From assembly GCA_947258435.1 (NCBI GenBank), contig CAMYID010000023.1, positions 211,119 to 275,118 on the forward strand: a stretch of DNA of 64,000 nucleotides, read 5' to 3'. The notes under the pieces are model-generated. The model saw only the letters and a list, made by a program, of their open reading frames with translations, searched no databases and was not told where the DNA came from. The first letter of the stretch is position 1; each line of letters starts with the position of its first letter. Origin of the DNA: an uncultured Alphaproteobacteria bacterium. Lineage in GTDB: Bacteria > Pseudomonadota > Alphaproteobacteria > UBA11222. This document shows positions 17,821 through 28,207 of this stretch, piece by piece. Position numbers and translations under genes: made by a program.

Positions 17821-19113
17821 TCAGTCGGCAAAGGGATCATGCACCAGTATCGTGTCGTCACGTTCGGGGCTTGTCGATAACAGTGCAACGGGCGTCTCGA
17901 TCAGCTCTTCAATCCGGCGAATATATTTTACCGCCGTTGCGGGCAAATCAGCCCAGCTTCGCGCGCCTTCGGTGCTTTCGGACCAGCCCGGCATGGTTTC
18001 ATAGACCGGTTCGACCCGCGCCTGATCGCGCTGGGTGCCAGGCAGATAATCAATCTCCTGCCCATCGATACGGTAACCGACGCAGACCTTCAGCTCGGGC
18101 ATACCATCCAGCACATCAAGCTTGGTCAGCGCAATCCCGTGCACCCCGCCTGTCTGCAACGCCTGCCGCACCATTACCGCATCGAACCAGCCGCAACGGC
18201 GCGACCGTCCTGTAACCGTGCCGAACTCATGGCCGCGTTCGCCAAGCCCCCTGCCGACATCATTGTCCTGTTCTGTCGGAAAGGGCCCTTCGCCGACGCG
18301 CGTTGTATAGGCTTTGGTGATCCCCAAAATATAGTCGAGCGCATCCGGGCCGATGCCTGCGCCGACCGCCGCCTGGCCCGCCACCGTATTCGACGAGGTC
18401 ACAAACGGATAGGTGCCATGATCGACATCAAGCATCGTACCCTGCGCACCTTCAAACAGAATCCGCTTGCCCTGACGGCGCGCATTCCCCAATGTCCGCC
18501 AGACCGGTTTCGCGAATGGCAGGATTTTTGGCGCGATCGCAAGCAATTCGGCAATCAGCGCCTCGCCATCGACTTCAGCCTTCCCCAATCCGCGACGCAG
18601 CGCATTGTGATGCGTCAGCAGTGCTTCGACCCGTATGGCAAGCACTTCCGGATCGGACAGATCGATGACCCGCAGCCCCCGGCGGCCGACCTTATCTTCG
18701 TAGGCGGGACCAATCCCCCGCCTTGTCGTGCCGATTTTCGTGCCTGAATTACTGTCTTCACGCGCCGTATCCAGCTCACTATGCACCGGCAGGATCAGCG
18801 CCGCATTCTCCGCAATCTGCAGACTTTCGGGCGAAACGGACACACCCTGGCTGGCGATCTGCTCGATTTCCCTGAGCAATGCCCACGGATCGATTACCAC
18901 CCCATTGCCCAGAACTGACAGCTTCGATGCGCGCACAACGCCCGAAGGCAGCAGGCTCAACTTATAGGTCGTGCCATCGATGACCAATGTATGGCCGGCA
19001 TTGTGACCGCCCTGAAAACGCACCACGACATCGGCCCGCTCAGACAGCCAGTCCACAATCTTGCCCTTGCCCTCATCACCCCATTGAGAGCCGACCACCA
19101 CTACATTTGCCAT
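17821..19113 (-). CDS. purA: adenylosuccinate synthetase
   Basis: A 430-residue enzyme joining IMP and aspartate with GTP hydrolysis, the first committed step to AMP. The N-terminus has [16 protein letters not shown], the catalytic Asp and the phosphate loop, and [24 protein letters not shown], the IMP-binding segment, and TKLDVLDG, the guanine-binding loop, are intact. The length is that of bacterial PurA. It lies between serA and the small conserved gene, all on the minus strand. Confidence 0.96.
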   Translation of the reverse strand: MANVVVVGSQWGDEGKGKIVDWLSERADVVVRFQGGHNAGHTLVIDGTTYKLSLLPSGVVRASKLSVLGNGVVIDPWALLREIEQIASQGVSVSPESLQIAENAALILPVHSELDTAREDSNSGTKIGTTRRGIGPAYEDKVGRRGLRVIDLSDPEVLAIRVEALLTHHNALRRGLGKAEVDGEALIAELLAIAPKILPFAKPVWRTLGNARRQGKRILFEGAQGTMLDVDHGTYPFVTSSNTVAGQAAVGAGIGPDALDYILGITKAYTTRVGEGPFPTEQDNDVGRGLGERGHEFGTVTGRSRRCGWFDAVMVRQALQTGGVHGIALTKLDVLDGMPELKVCVGYRIDGQEIDYLPGTQRDQARVEPVYETMPGWSESTEGARSWADLPATAVKYIRRIEELIETPVALLSTSPERDDTILVHDPFAD

Positions 19114-19137
19114 ATCAGTCCTCTAGCTACACTCGGT

Positions 19138-19158
19138 GCGCGCCGAATTCGGGCGCGC
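19138..19158 (-). terminator. GC-rich hairpin between serA and purA
   Basis: GCGCGCC and GGCGCGC form a seven-pair stem around a CGAATTC loop. There is no T run after it on the minus strand, so it may only slow or partly stop transcription between serA and purA. Confidence 0.35.
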
Positions 19159-19217
19159 CGCCCACTATATCGCAGCCGCGCCCTGGCCATGCAATCCCGA
19201 TCACGGTTTTCGCCGCT

Positions 19218-20795
19218 TCAGAATTCAAGCGCCTTTGCCTGCCGCACCATCGGCAGTTCACGGACTTTTGCCAGGACTGCATCAGGAATTTTTTCATCCA
19301 CTTCGACAAGCGCAATCGCATCACCATGCGGCGCGTTTCGCCCCAGATGGAAGGTTGCGATGTTCAGCCCGTGATCACCGAGTACAGTGCCCAGCTTACC
19401 GATAAAGCCCGGCTTATCGTCATTGGTGACATAAAGCATATGACGACCGAGTTCAGCCTCCATATCGATGTCTTTCACCTGAATGAGCCGTGGATTGAGA
19501 TCGGAGAACAAGGTGCCTGCGACGCTGCGGCGCTGCTTTTCGGTGACGACTGTCAGCCGCATATAGGTATGGTAGGCACCTTGCTGCGGCCCTTTGGTTT
19601 CGCTGACGCGGATGCCGCGCTCTTTCGCGATATTGGGCGCACTGACCAGATTGACGCTCGACAGAAGCGGCGTCAGAAGCCCGCACAAAGCCATCGCGGT
19701 CAAGGCCTTGGTATTGAGATCGGCGACAACCCCCTCATATTCGATTTCGACTTCCTTGATACCGGTTTCGGTCAACTGACCGGCAAACAGACCAAGCTGT
19801 TCAGCAAGCCGCATATAAGGTTCAAGGGCCGATGCCTCTTCCGCACTGACAGAGGCCATGTTCAGTGCATTACGCACAGCGCCCTCAATCAGGAAGTCTG
19901 AAATCTGCTCGGCCACCTGCAGTGCCACATTCTCCTGTGCCTCGCTTGTTGAGGCCCCAAGATGCGGCGTCGCCACGACATTCTCATGCCCGAAAAGCGG
20001 GTTATCGGTGGCCGGCTCCTGCTCGAATACATCAAGCGCGGCTGCCGCCACCTGCCCGCTTTCCAGCGCCGCCAGAAGATCCTTCTCGACGATCAGGCCG
20101 CCACGGGCGCAATTGACGATCCGCACACCTTTTTTCATGCTCGCGATGGCCTTGGCATTGATGATATTGCGCGTCTGATCGGTCATGGGTGTGTGCAGCG
20201 TAATAAAGTCCGCACGCTTGAAAAGTGCAGGCAGTTCAACCCGCTCGACCCCCAACTCCCGCGCACGCTCGGGCGACAGGAACGGATCATAGGCCACAAC
20301 CTTCATCCGCAGACCGATGGCACGGCTGGCCACGATGGCACCGATATTACCGCAACCGATAAGCCCCAGCACCTTGCCGGTCAGCTCGACCCCCATGAAG
20401 CGCGACTTTTCCCACTTGCCGGCTTTGGTTGATTCGCTTGCCTGCGGGATCTGGCGGGCAATCGCAAACATCATCGCGACCGCATGTTCTGCCGTCGTGA
20501 TTGCATTGCCGAACGGCGTATTCATGACAACAATACCGCGCGCCGTTGCGGCCGGAACATCGACATTGTCGACGCCGATCCCGGCGCGGCCAATGACTTT
20601 CAGATTGTCGGCGGCGGCAATAATATCGGCCGTTACTTTGGTTGCGGACCGGATCGCAATCCCGTCATATTCACCGATAATTTCGCGCAGCTCCTCAGGC
20701 GAAAGGCCTGGTTTCACATCTACTTCCACACCCCGTTCGCGAAAGATTTCCGCCGCACGCGGGCTCATCTTGTCTGAAATCAAGACTTTTGGCAT
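19218..20795 (-). CDS. serA: D-3-phosphoglycerate dehydrogenase
   Basis: A 525-residue SerA of the long type. The N-terminal catalytic and NAD-binding part has GRAGIGVDNVDVPAAT, the Rossmann loop GLIGCGNIGAIVASRA, ARGGLIVEKDLL and PHLGASTSEAQENVA, where the His is catalytic. It is followed by an intervening (ASB) domain and a C-terminal ACT-like serine-binding domain (MLYVTNDDKPGFIGKLGTVL). It catalyses the first step of serine synthesis. The ATG at 20795 follows GAGGAG at good spacing. It is directly downstream of serC and very likely in one operon with it. Confidence 0.96.
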   Translation of the reverse strand: MPKVLISDKMSPRAAEIFRERGVEVDVKPGLSPEELREIIGEYDGIAIRSATKVTADIIAAADNLKVIGRAGIGVDNVDVPAATARGIVVMNTPFGNAITTAEHAVAMMFAIARQIPQASESTKAGKWEKSRFMGVELTGKVLGLIGCGNIGAIVASRAIGLRMKVVAYDPFLSPERARELGVERVELPALFKRADFITLHTPMTDQTRNIINAKAIASMKKGVRIVNCARGGLIVEKDLLAALESGQVAAAALDVFEQEPATDNPLFGHENVVATPHLGASTSEAQENVALQVAEQISDFLIEGAVRNALNMASVSAEEASALEPYMRLAEQLGLFAGQLTETGIKEVEIEYEGVVADLNTKALTAMALCGLLTPLLSSVNLVSAPNIAKERGIRVSETKGPQQGAYHTYMRLTVVTEKQRRSVAGTLFSDLNPRLIQVKDIDMEAELGRHMLYVTNDDKPGFIGKLGTVLGDHGLNIATFHLGRNAPHGDAIALVEVDEKIPDAVLAKVRELPMVRQAKALEF

Positions 20796-20889
20796 TACAA
20801 TACTCCTCAGCCGCACCCGTCCGACCGGGGCGTCAAATCATCAGTAAAAGGGAATTTTCGCACATCGTTCCGTGCCGGCACGGTAAAGG

Positions 20890-22068
20890 CTACGCCGCCG
20901 TGGCAGAACGGACTTCCGCCCACGCCCAATCAAGCCAGGAGGTCAGGGCAAACAAGTCTTTCGTTTCCACCGTTCCACCGCCCCACAGACGCAATCCAGG
21001 CGGTGCATCACGATAGGCATCGATATCATAGGCAACGCCTTCCGCCTCCAGCAATGCACCGATCTTTTTCGCGGTTGCCGCCTGTTCTGACTTCTCAAGT
21101 CCGGCAAACCACGGATCGGTGATCTGCAGGCAAATCGATGTGTTGGAGCGGGTTGCAGGATCGATCGCAAGGAAATCCACCCAGTCGCTTTGCGCCACCC
21201 AATCCGTGATTACCTGAAGATTGGCGTCCGCCCGGCCGATCAATGCGGGCAAACCGCCCATCTTTTCGGCCCAGCTCAACGCGCTCAGATAATCCTCAAC
21301 CGCAAGCATCGATGGTGTGTTGATCGTCGCACCCTCAAACAAGTCCCCGGTCAGCTTACCGTTTTTCGTCATGCGGAACAGCTTGGGCAGCGGCCAGGGC
21401 GGCGAATAATTTTCAAGCCGCTCCACAGCACGCGGTGACAATGCCAGCATGCCATGCGCCGCCTCGCTACCCAGCACCTTCTGCCAGGAAAAAGTCACGA
21501 CATCGAGCTTTTCCCATGGCAATTCCTGCGCAAATGCCGCCGAGGTCGCATCACAAATGGTCAGCCCCTTGCGGTCTTGCGCGATCCAGTCTCCATCGGG
21601 CACGCGAACCCCCGAAGTCGTCCCGTTCCAGGTGAACACAACATCGCGATCCGGATCGACCGATGCAAGGTCGGGCAGATCGCCATAATCCGCCTCAATT
21701 ACCCGCACATCATCAAGTTGAAGCTGCTTCTTCACATCGCTGACCCAGCCCGCACCGAACGATTCCCATGCCAGCATGTCAACGCCCCGTGCACCCAAAA
21801 GCGACCAGAGCGCCATTTCAACCGCCCCGGTATCGGAGGCAGGTACAATGGCTAAACGGTAATCCTCAGGCATGCCAAGCAAATCACGGCTTTGCGTGAT
21901 CGCAGCCAACAACTTCGCCTTCCCCGCCTTCGAGCGGTGCGAGCGGCCTAAACATGCGTCCTGGAGGTTTTCAAGGGACCAGCCCGGGTGCTTTGCACAG
22001 GGACCAGATGAAAAAAGCGGATTCTCCGGCCGAACCGTTGGCCGGGGATTTTGATCTGCGGCAACCAT
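20890..22068 (-). CDS. serC: phosphoserine aminotransferase
   Basis: A 392-residue PLP enzyme of the Methanosarcina type that is usual in Alphaproteobacteria. The start [15 protein letters not shown], the helix [16 protein letters not shown], the [14 protein letters not shown] segment and the Schiff-base lysine in [15 protein letters not shown] are diagnostic. It converts 3-phosphohydroxypyruvate to phosphoserine, directly after SerA in the pathway. I chose the ATG at 22068 because AGAAGGA lies 8 bases upstream; the ATG at 22077 overlaps that site. A promoter and hairpin precede it. Confidence 0.94.
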   Translation of the reverse strand: MVAADQNPRPTVRPENPLFSSGPCAKHPGWSLENLQDACLGRSHRSKAGKAKLLAAITQSRDLLGMPEDYRLAIVPASDTGAVEMALWSLLGARGVDMLAWESFGAGWVSDVKKQLQLDDVRVIEADYGDLPDLASVDPDRDVVFTWNGTTSGVRVPDGDWIAQDRKGLTICDATSAAFAQELPWEKLDVVTFSWQKVLGSEAAHGMLALSPRAVERLENYSPPWPLPKLFRMTKNGKLTGDLFEGATINTPSMLAVEDYLSALSWAEKMGGLPALIGRADANLQVITDWVAQSDWVDFLAIDPATRSNTSICLQITDPWFAGLEKSEQAATAKKIGALLEAEGVAYDIDAYRDAPPGLRLWGGGTVETKDLFALTSWLDWAWAEVRSATAA

Positions 22069-22113
22069 TGGCGCCATCCTTCTGTAAAGCTTCCCGTTGG
22101 GAGGAAGCGGCCC
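22069..22113 (-). ncRNA. candidate serC leader RNA element
   Basis: From the predicted transcription start near 22113 to the serC ATG there are only about 45 bases. They contain GCTTCC and GGAAGC (22089-22108) as a six-pair stem with an eight-base loop, just before the AGAAGGA ribosome site. A serC RNA motif is known upstream of serC in Alphaproteobacteria; position and size agree, but I cannot verify the match to the model. Confidence 0.45.
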
Positions 22114-22119
22114 GACGCC

Positions 22120-22148
22120 CGTATATGACGGTGACAACAGCCTGTCAA
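22120..22148 (-). promoter_or_regulatory. serC-serA promoter
   Basis: A perfect TTGACA (22143-22148) and TATACG (22120-22125) are separated by exactly 17 bases. They lie about 55 bases upstream of the serC start and in the gap after the BKACE gene, as expected for a vegetative sigma-70 promoter. Confidence 0.7.
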
Positions 22149-22207
22149 CCACCATATTGCTGCGCCGCACAATCACTTGTGCAAAGGATCGGACAGCGCC
22201 CGACAGG

Positions 22208-23086
22208 TCAGTTCATTCTGAGAATTTGTCGCGTCTCTTCCGGTGTTGCGACCTCGCGCCCGACGGATTTCGCGACATCCGCGAACATCGCAACAAGCGC
22301 GGCATTTGTCGGGGTACCGACCTCCTGATAGGGGTAATCCCCCAACCCCACCGAAATGTGACCGCCCGCCGCAATAATCTTCTCCGCCAGGTTCAGCAGA
22401 TTGCCGCCATAATTATAGACCGTCCATTCAATCGGCACATCGTCAGGCAGTAGATTGAGATAGGCATCAAGTCCCGCCGGGCTTGCGGGGTGTCCGGCTG
22501 AAATCGGCCCTTCCGTCAGGGTCAGACCAAGATAGAGCGGCTCATCCAATAGCCCCATTTCGTGGAAGATCAGGGTCTCGCGCAGATAGGAAATATTCCA
22601 TGCCACAGCACAGGGTTTCAGCCCCGCTTTCCTGATGGCATCGGCGAAATAAAGCAGCGTCTCTGTCGTATTGACATACATCTGATCGGTGGTCAGATAT
22701 CTTTTCTGACGGGGGTCGAAAATATCGATATTCGTACTGCCCATATCCATTGGCGCAAGATCGGGCCGGGTTCGCGGCTCCTTCGCCATTTCCAACACGT
22801 GAGCCAGCCGGCCCTCGGGCGAAGCTTCCAGTGTATTCGCGCCCAATGTGGGGTGGATCAGCAAATCGCAAGCCTCATGTACCCGCGCGACCGTTTCGGC
22901 ATAGCGCGCCTCATCATGACAGGGCGCACCATTTTCCTGCCGCGCATGAAAATGCAGGATGCTTGCCCCCGCTTCGCGCACAGCCGCGGCATCCGCGGCA
23001 ATCTCCTCGGATGTCCAGGGCACATGCGGGTTGCGCTTGCGCATTGCATATTCATTGACCCGCGCCTCGATAATCAGCTTTTCCAT
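22208..23086 (-). CDS. beta-keto acid cleavage enzyme family (BKACE, DUF849)
   Basis: A 292-residue TIM-barrel protein of the BKACE family, whose members split a beta-keto acid with acetyl-CoA to give acetoacetate and a CoA ester. HFHAR carries two of the zinc-binding histidines; the third His is in [10 protein letters not shown]. The N-terminus [12 protein letters not shown] has the usual Glu of the first strand. The exact substrate varies across the family (for example 3-keto-5-aminohexanoate) and cannot be told here. GGGGAG precedes the ATG. The downstream neighbour on this strand is serC, which has its own promoter. Confidence 0.88.
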   Translation of the reverse strand: MEKLIIEARVNEYAMRKRNPHVPWTSEEIAADAAAVREAGASILHFHARQENGAPCHDEARYAETVARVHEACDLLIHPTLGANTLEASPEGRLAHVLEMAKEPRTRPDLAPMDMGSTNIDIFDPRQKRYLTTDQMYVNTTETLLYFADAIRKAGLKPCAVAWNISYLRETLIFHEMGLLDEPLYLGLTLTEGPISAGHPASPAGLDAYLNLLPDDVPIEWTVYNYGGNLLNLAEKIIAAGGHISVGLGDYPYQEVGTPTNAALVAMFADVAKSVGREVATPEETRQILRMN

Positions 23087-23180
23087 TCATTTCTCCCCTG
23101 CGGATATATCCGGCCACCTGTTTGGTTGTTCTTGCGCGGCCGGACTTGTTGTGCCCTACACCTCGGGAATGTGCGGCACC

Positions 23181-24095
23181 TCAGGAATGGGCGCGCACAA
23201 ATTCGCCAATCCGGTCGATCGCCTGGCTGGCCTGCGGCAGATAGGGAGCGAAGAGATGCCAGACATGCGGCATATCATCCCAAACCTCAATCTCCGAAAC
23301 GACGCCCGCCGCTTTCGCCTTCTCATGACAGCGGCGGCTGTCATCGAGCAGGGTTTCCGCATCCCCCACATGAAACAGCAGCGGTGGCAGACCGGAAAAA
23401 TCCCCGTAAAGCGGCGAACCCAACGGCGTTTCCTGTGGCTTGCGCCCCTGAAGATAGGCCATAACCAGCGCATCCATCGCATCACCGCCAGCAATCGGGT
23501 CGACATCGGCGCGGGTTTTCATGGTTTCACCCGTATGAGCCAGATCGGCCCAGGCAGAGATCGGAATAGCAGCGGTTGGCAGCGGATCGCCCGCATCACG
23601 CAATGCCATCATCGTGGCAAGCGTCAGACCGCCGCCAGCGCTGTCACCGGAAACAAAACTCTTGCGCGCGGCGGAAGGTCCGCTCGGCCCGTTCTGCAGC
23701 ATCCATTTAAAGGCTTTGGTCGCATCTTCCACCGGTGCCGGAAATGCATGTTCGGGCGCCAAACGATAATCGACCATCAGAACCGCGCAGCCCGTCGCCT
23801 TCGACAGGCGCGAAGCAAGTGCCCCGTGGCTGTAAAGCCCGCCAGCCATATAGCCACCGCCATGCAGATACATCAGCCGCCGGTCCTCATCACTGTCAGG
23901 GTGGCTGTGCCAGGCGCAGGGCACCCCGTCGACAGTGATATTCTCAACCGTGCCGCTGACCTGCATCGTCTCTTCTGAGACTTTTGCATAATCGTCGAAT
24001 GACGTCCGCAAATTGGCTATCGGGTCGTCGCCGCCCCCTGCCCGCATCACTTTCCGGATATGATCGCATACTGCCTGAGTTTCCGCAGAAGGCAT
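23181..24095 (-). CDS. alpha/beta hydrolase (hormone-sensitive lipase type)
   Basis: A 304-residue esterase. LHGGGYMAGG is the HSL oxyanion motif and SGDSAGGG the nucleophile elbow. The acid and base are expected at HVGDAETLLDDS and DMPHVWHLF. It probably cleaves short-chain esters; a role in lactone or ester breakdown beside the monooxygenases further right is speculative. The start is the ATG at 24095 after GGGAGAGA; a longer in-frame extension to 24173 lacks homology. It lies 94 bases upstream of the BKACE gene on the same strand and may be co-transcribed. Confidence 0.88.
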   Translation of the reverse strand: MPSAETQAVCDHIRKVMRAGGGDDPIANLRTSFDDYAKVSEETMQVSGTVENITVDGVPCAWHSHPDSDEDRRLMYLHGGGYMAGGLYSHGALASRLSKATGCAVLMVDYRLAPEHAFPAPVEDATKAFKWMLQNGPSGPSAARKSFVSGDSAGGGLTLATMMALRDAGDPLPTAAIPISAWADLAHTGETMKTRADVDPIAGGDAMDALVMAYLQGRKPQETPLGSPLYGDFSGLPPLLFHVGDAETLLDDSRRCHEKAKAAGVVSEIEVWDDMPHVWHLFAPYLPQASQAIDRIGEFVRAHS

Positions 24096-24225
24096 CCTGT
24101 CTCTCCCTGGATTGTTTTGTTGGTTTGTTTGGCGCTTATGTTGACGGATGTACGCCCCCGTCCGCAACGACAAATCGCCCCCGCAGCCCTATTTACCCGC
24201 TGACACAGCAGATCATCGCCCCCGG

Positions 24226-24265
24226 AAATGAAACAGGGTACCCCGCGAATTTGCGCGATACCCTG
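24226..24265 (-). terminator. terminator of the redox operon
   Basis: CAGGGTA (24234-24240) and TACCCTG (24259-24265) pair, extended inward by GC-rich partly matching bases. On the minus strand a T-rich run (TTTCATTTCC) follows. It lies about 60 bases after the last gene of the multihaem cluster. Confidence 0.6.
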
Positions 24266-24326
24266 ATTGGTCGGGCAAAAGCCCCCGACTGGTTTCAGAC
24301 GCGCCGCATGTGACGGCACGGCAGGA

Positions 24327-27300
24327 TTAGTTGGGTATCGGCTGACTTTGCAAATCCATCGGCAATCCCAGCGCACCAAGCTTGCGCCGCGGGCCCGCAT
24401 CAGGTGCCTGATCCGTATCATCGCGGCGCGCTTCGGGACGCGGCTGGAACCGGTCCTGCTCCACCTCATCGGTCACGAAATAAGGATTGCCATCGGGCCC
24501 GATATAAAGCCGCTTCTGTTCTTCAAGTGTGAAGGGGCGCGAACCGAGCCGTCCGAAAACCGCGATCTGCCCACCGGTTTCATCAACGCCCCGATCCCGG
24601 TCAAGCCCCTTGGACAACGACGTCGCCGGCCAGCGTGTTTCACGCCAGGCAATCAACTCAGGCTTGGGTTCGGGACTGAAACCGTAAAAGCGCGGCTGAC
24701 TATCGGGCGATGTCAACTGAATGACCTTAAGGCCATTCACCCCATCGGCGACATAGGCAAACAGTGACGCATTGGTCGATCCGACCACCACATCACGGGC
24801 ATCGCTTAACGCACCGTCGGCGGTGTATTTCTGGTAGACCGTGGGCTTTTCGGCATTTTCGATATCGATGATCGCCAGCCCTTCGCTGCCCGCCGCCACA
24901 TAGGCATAAGTCCGGGCAAGATAGATCCGCTGCGCATCGGCCAATGGTGCCAGCGCCCCGTCAACATGGCGCGGTGCCTGCGGGTCCGTTACATCGATAA
25001 CCTCAAGCCCTTTTGCCGTACTGACGAACAGATAGCGGAACTGCAGCGCGGTTGCACGGGGATCCTGCATCGGGATCTGCGCAACAAGCTGTGGCTTCAG
25101 CGGATCAAACATCGACAGCACAACGATATCGCGCGGCGTTGCGATATAGAAATAACTGCCTGCAATCGTGATATGGCGCGCGCCGTCAAGCACACCGTTC
25201 TCATTCCAGGTAAGCGCGCGTTCAAAGAAATTATTGCGCGGCTCCCCGTCAGCCAGCGTTGTGACATCGACAACGATCAACCCTTCCTCGCGGTCGGTGA
25301 TGAAAGCATAGCGATAAATTTCGTGCATTTTCTGCTCCTGATTTGTCTTCAGGATCAGATCGCCCTCATTGAGATCGATGTTGATATTCTGATTGGTCGG
25401 CAGTGCAACGCAACTCGCATCGCGCGTTTCCAGATGGGTGTCGTGCCCTGGCGCAGCAAATGGCGCGGTGATGATGCGATCCGAAAAGCCCTTATTGGCA
25501 ATCGCATTCACATCATAGGCCTGAAAGCCGTTTTTGCCTTCGGCGATGAACACATATTCACCGCGCAACATCAGACACCCCACATTGCCCGCTTTCTGGG
25601 TGTAGGCTTCGGGTAGATTGCGTTGCCGGTCCAGATGCTGCTGGTACCAGTCGGGATAGGCATATTTGTGCAGATAGCTGCCCAGTACCGCCTGCGGTTC
25701 GTCCCACTCGGTCACGCGCACCGCTTCAAAGCCGCCTTCCGCGCCGACATAGGCGTTGAAACCGACAAGATTCACGAAATTGGTCCCGTGCAGCATAAGC
25801 TGCGCCATGATCGCATTATTGTCGTTGGCTTCCGACAAATGACAATCGGTGCAGGTCTTTGTTTCCGTCTTCCGCGCGGTATGCGGGAAATGCGGCGCAA
25901 AAGCCTGACTTGAATAGCCCGAAGCGGCAATCGGCGGCTGCTGAACGTAAAGACGTTCGCGATTGATATTGGTCGAAGACAGTACCAACGCAGAGGACGA
26001 CCGGATCGGAGCGATCGTGTTGCCTTTCACCGTTGCATTAATCCCGAGCTGGAACATCTGATCACGGACAACCTGCGGATTATAGGTCGCATAGTTCCGC
26101 GTTTCCCCGCCTTCAAAGTGATTGCGCGCGGTTTTCCAGTTTGCCTCGATCGGCAGATGGCACCCGGCGCAGCTCGTCGTCCAGGAGAGATGGCAGGTAA
26201 AACACTCCATCTCCTCATCCTTGTGGGCAAGGTTCTCGGGCGACACACCGGGCCCCCAATCGAACGGCGCATCGGCGGTGCCCAATTTCGACATCAGCTT
26301 GGCGCGTGCCGCCTTGGCATTGAATTCCTTGTGTCCGGGGTCAACGCTGTCCTTGACGAGCGACAATTCCCATTCCAGATCCCCGTCAAGCATCGAGCGC
26401 TGATAGAGCTTGCCATCCACCCACTGAAAGCGGCGCTTGCCGAACGGCGTATAGCTCAGCGACAGATCCTTGCCTTCACCTTTGGCGGCCGGTCCGCTGG
26501 TCCGCAATGAGGGATAACGTTGCGCCGTGCCGTGGCAATCGTCACAACGGATTTCAATCGCCGCTGCCGCCTCGCCATACAGATGCCCGTCGCCGTGCAC
26601 ATCCTGCTCGAAATGGCAATCCACGCAATGCATGCCCTTTTCCAGATGGATAGATTTCATATGCACCGCTTTCTGGAACTTATCGGGATCGTCGGGATCA
26701 ACGATATTACCTTCCGCATCCAGCAGATTGCCCTTGCGGTCCTTCTTGAAAATCGCGCGGAAATTCCAGCCATGGCCGTGATAGTCGGCAAATTGCGTAT
26801 TCTTGAGCTGTGGATTAAGCAGCGACACATCCTTAAGGAAATCCGGATCGGACCATTTGCCGCGGATTACCGCCCCTTCAGGATTGCGTTCAAGCGCTTC
26901 ATGCTGCTCCGCATTTGTGGGATAGCGCTGCTCCTCAGGCCACATGAACGGCGCATCGGATTCATAGTCCCACATGGTGTAACCAAGATAGGAATTCACA
27001 AAGATATTCGGCTGATGCATGTGGCAGTTCATGCATTGCGCCGTCGGAATGGCGCGGGTGAATTCATGCTTGAGCGGATGCCCGGGCTCATCCTTGGGGA
27101 TCGTCGGATCAACCGTCTGCGTCAGCCCTGTATTGCCATATTGCGCATAGGGCCCGGAATTATAGGGATCGCGGTCATTCGCATAGGGCACATGGCATGC
27201 ACCGCAGCCCGATGTGCGGAAATCGCCCGGATTATCATTTGTGCCCAAAAACCACATGAAGGGGTCATTAAGCCGGGTCTTGTGAATATTGATAAGCGGC

Positions 27301-28205
27301 ACCGCGATACGCAGCCCCGTTCCCGGTCCCCGCATCGACTGGCGCAGATCGGGGCGGCCGGGCTCCTCCAGCCGCTGAATAAGGCCAAGGGAGTTTGGAA
27401 TCGCAATTTCGGGAAACTGCGTGACGATATTGCGCCCGCCGCGTTCAAACACCCGGAAGATATCAGCCGGCGGCGTGACCTCCCAGGCCGGCAACGGCAG
27501 CAGGAAGGGGCGCACGCCACGTGCCTCCATTTCCGGGGTGACAGGACCAAGAGCGGTAATTTTCGCCGCCGTACCGTCCATGTCATACGCTTCGCCAAGG
27601 ATATAATTCTTATATGGCAGGATACCGTTGTTATAGGCCGCCCCGCCCCACAACAATGCGCCTGTCGCCATGATCGAGCGTTTGGCTTTGGCGATAATTT
27701 CCGCATGGCAATTGCCGCAGGCCAGATGCGCAATACGGTAATCGCTGGGATTGACGAAACGCACATATTCCGATGCTTCCGCATTCAGCAGCGTAAAGCT
27801 GCCCTCCGGATTGGCGCTATCGGGATAGTGCCAGGTCAGCGGCAGGGTCGGGCGTACATGGGCGCGTTCCTGGGCCGCGAAATATTGCGTATCGCCCTGA
27901 TGCGATCCATCCGGTTTATAAATACTGGCATCGCCCCCATGGCAATCCGCACAGCCGATGACTACTGCGGGATTGCGGTGCATCGTTGCCGCATCTGTCG
28001 CGGTATGACAGCTTTCGCAACCTGCGCTTTTCTCTGCGGCCTCCTCACGGGTTTGCCGCGCAGGAGCAGGCGGATAGTCGGGATAATCGATCTTCTGCGG
28101 CTTTTCACCCCCTGCCGCAAAGACAGGATCCGCAGCAAGCATGCCGACCCCAAGCCCGAGCAGCAGGGTCAAAAACAGCCAATTCGTCTTTCGCAGCAAG
28201 GGCAT
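24327..28205 (-). CDS. exported decahaem cytochrome c with LVIVD beta-propeller
   Basis: About 1292 residues. A signal peptide (FLTLLLGLGVGMLAADPVFA) is followed by ten CXXCH haem sites between residues about 63 and 789 (CESCH, CADCH, CGNCH, CGACH, CMNCH, CVDCH, CDDCH, CFTCH, CAGCH, CTDCH). The last 400 residues hold at least four LVIVD-type repeats such as LIVVDVTTL, LEVIDVTDPQAP and LAIIDIENAEKP, which form a beta-propeller. No membrane anchor or lipobox is visible. It is the last gene of the cluster, starting 2 bases after the barrel gene stop; the TTG at 28211 is an alternative start. It may be the periplasmic or cell-surface terminal electron carrier; the direction and partner are unknown. 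Confidence 0.85.
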   Translation of the reverse strand: MPLLRKTNWLFLTLLLGLGVGMLAADPVFAAGGEKPQKIDYPDYPPAPARQTREEAAEKSAGCESCHTATDAATMHRNPAVVIGCADCHGGDASIYKPDGSHQGDTQYFAAQERAHVRPTLPLTWHYPDSANPEGSFTLLNAEASEYVRFVNPSDYRIAHLACGNCHAEIIAKAKRSIMATGALLWGGAAYNNGILPYKNYILGEAYDMDGTAAKITALGPVTPEMEARGVRPFLLPLPAWEVTPPADIFRVFERGGRNIVTQFPEIAIPNSLGLIQRLEEPGRPDLRQSMRGPGTGLRIAVPLINIHKTRLNDPFMWFLGTNDNPGDFRTSGCGACHVPYANDRDPYNSGPYAQYGNTGLTQTVDPTIPKDEPGHPLKHEFTRAIPTAQCMNCHMHQPNIFVNSYLGYTMWDYESDAPFMWPEEQRYPTNAEQHEALERNPEGAVIRGKWSDPDFLKDVSLLNPQLKNTQFADYHGHGWNFRAIFKKDRKGNLLDAEGNIVDPDDPDKFQKAVHMKSIHLEKGMHCVDCHFEQDVHGDGHLYGEAAAAIEIRCDDCHGTAQRYPSLRTSGPAAKGEGKDLSLSYTPFGKRRFQWVDGKLYQRSMLDGDLEWELSLVKDSVDPGHKEFNAKAARAKLMSKLGTADAPFDWGPGVSPENLAHKDEEMECFTCHLSWTTSCAGCHLPIEANWKTARNHFEGGETRNYATYNPQVVRDQMFQLGINATVKGNTIAPIRSSSALVLSSTNINRERLYVQQPPIAASGYSSQAFAPHFPHTARKTETKTCTDCHLSEANDNNAIMAQLMLHGTNFVNLVGFNAYVGAEGGFEAVRVTEWDEPQAVLGSYLHKYAYPDWYQQHLDRQRNLPEAYTQKAGNVGCLMLRGEYVFIAEGKNGFQAYDVNAIANKGFSDRIITAPFAAPGHDTHLETRDASCVALPTNQNINIDLNEGDLILKTNQEQKMHEIYRYAFITDREEGLIVVDVTTLADGEPRNNFFERALTWNENGVLDGARHITIAGSYFYIATPRDIVVLSMFDPLKPQLVAQIPMQDPRATALQFRYLFVSTAKGLEVIDVTDPQAPRHVDGALAPLADAQRIYLARTYAYVAAGSEGLAIIDIENAEKPTVYQKYTADGALSDARDVVVGSTNASLFAYVADGVNGLKVIQLTSPDSQPRFYGFSPEPKPELIAWRETRWPATSLSKGLDRDRGVDETGGQIAVFGRLGSRPFTLEEQKRLYIGPDGNPYFVTDEVEQDRFQPRPEARRDDTDQAPDAGPRRKLGALGLPMDLQSQPIPN

Positions 28206-28207
28206 GA

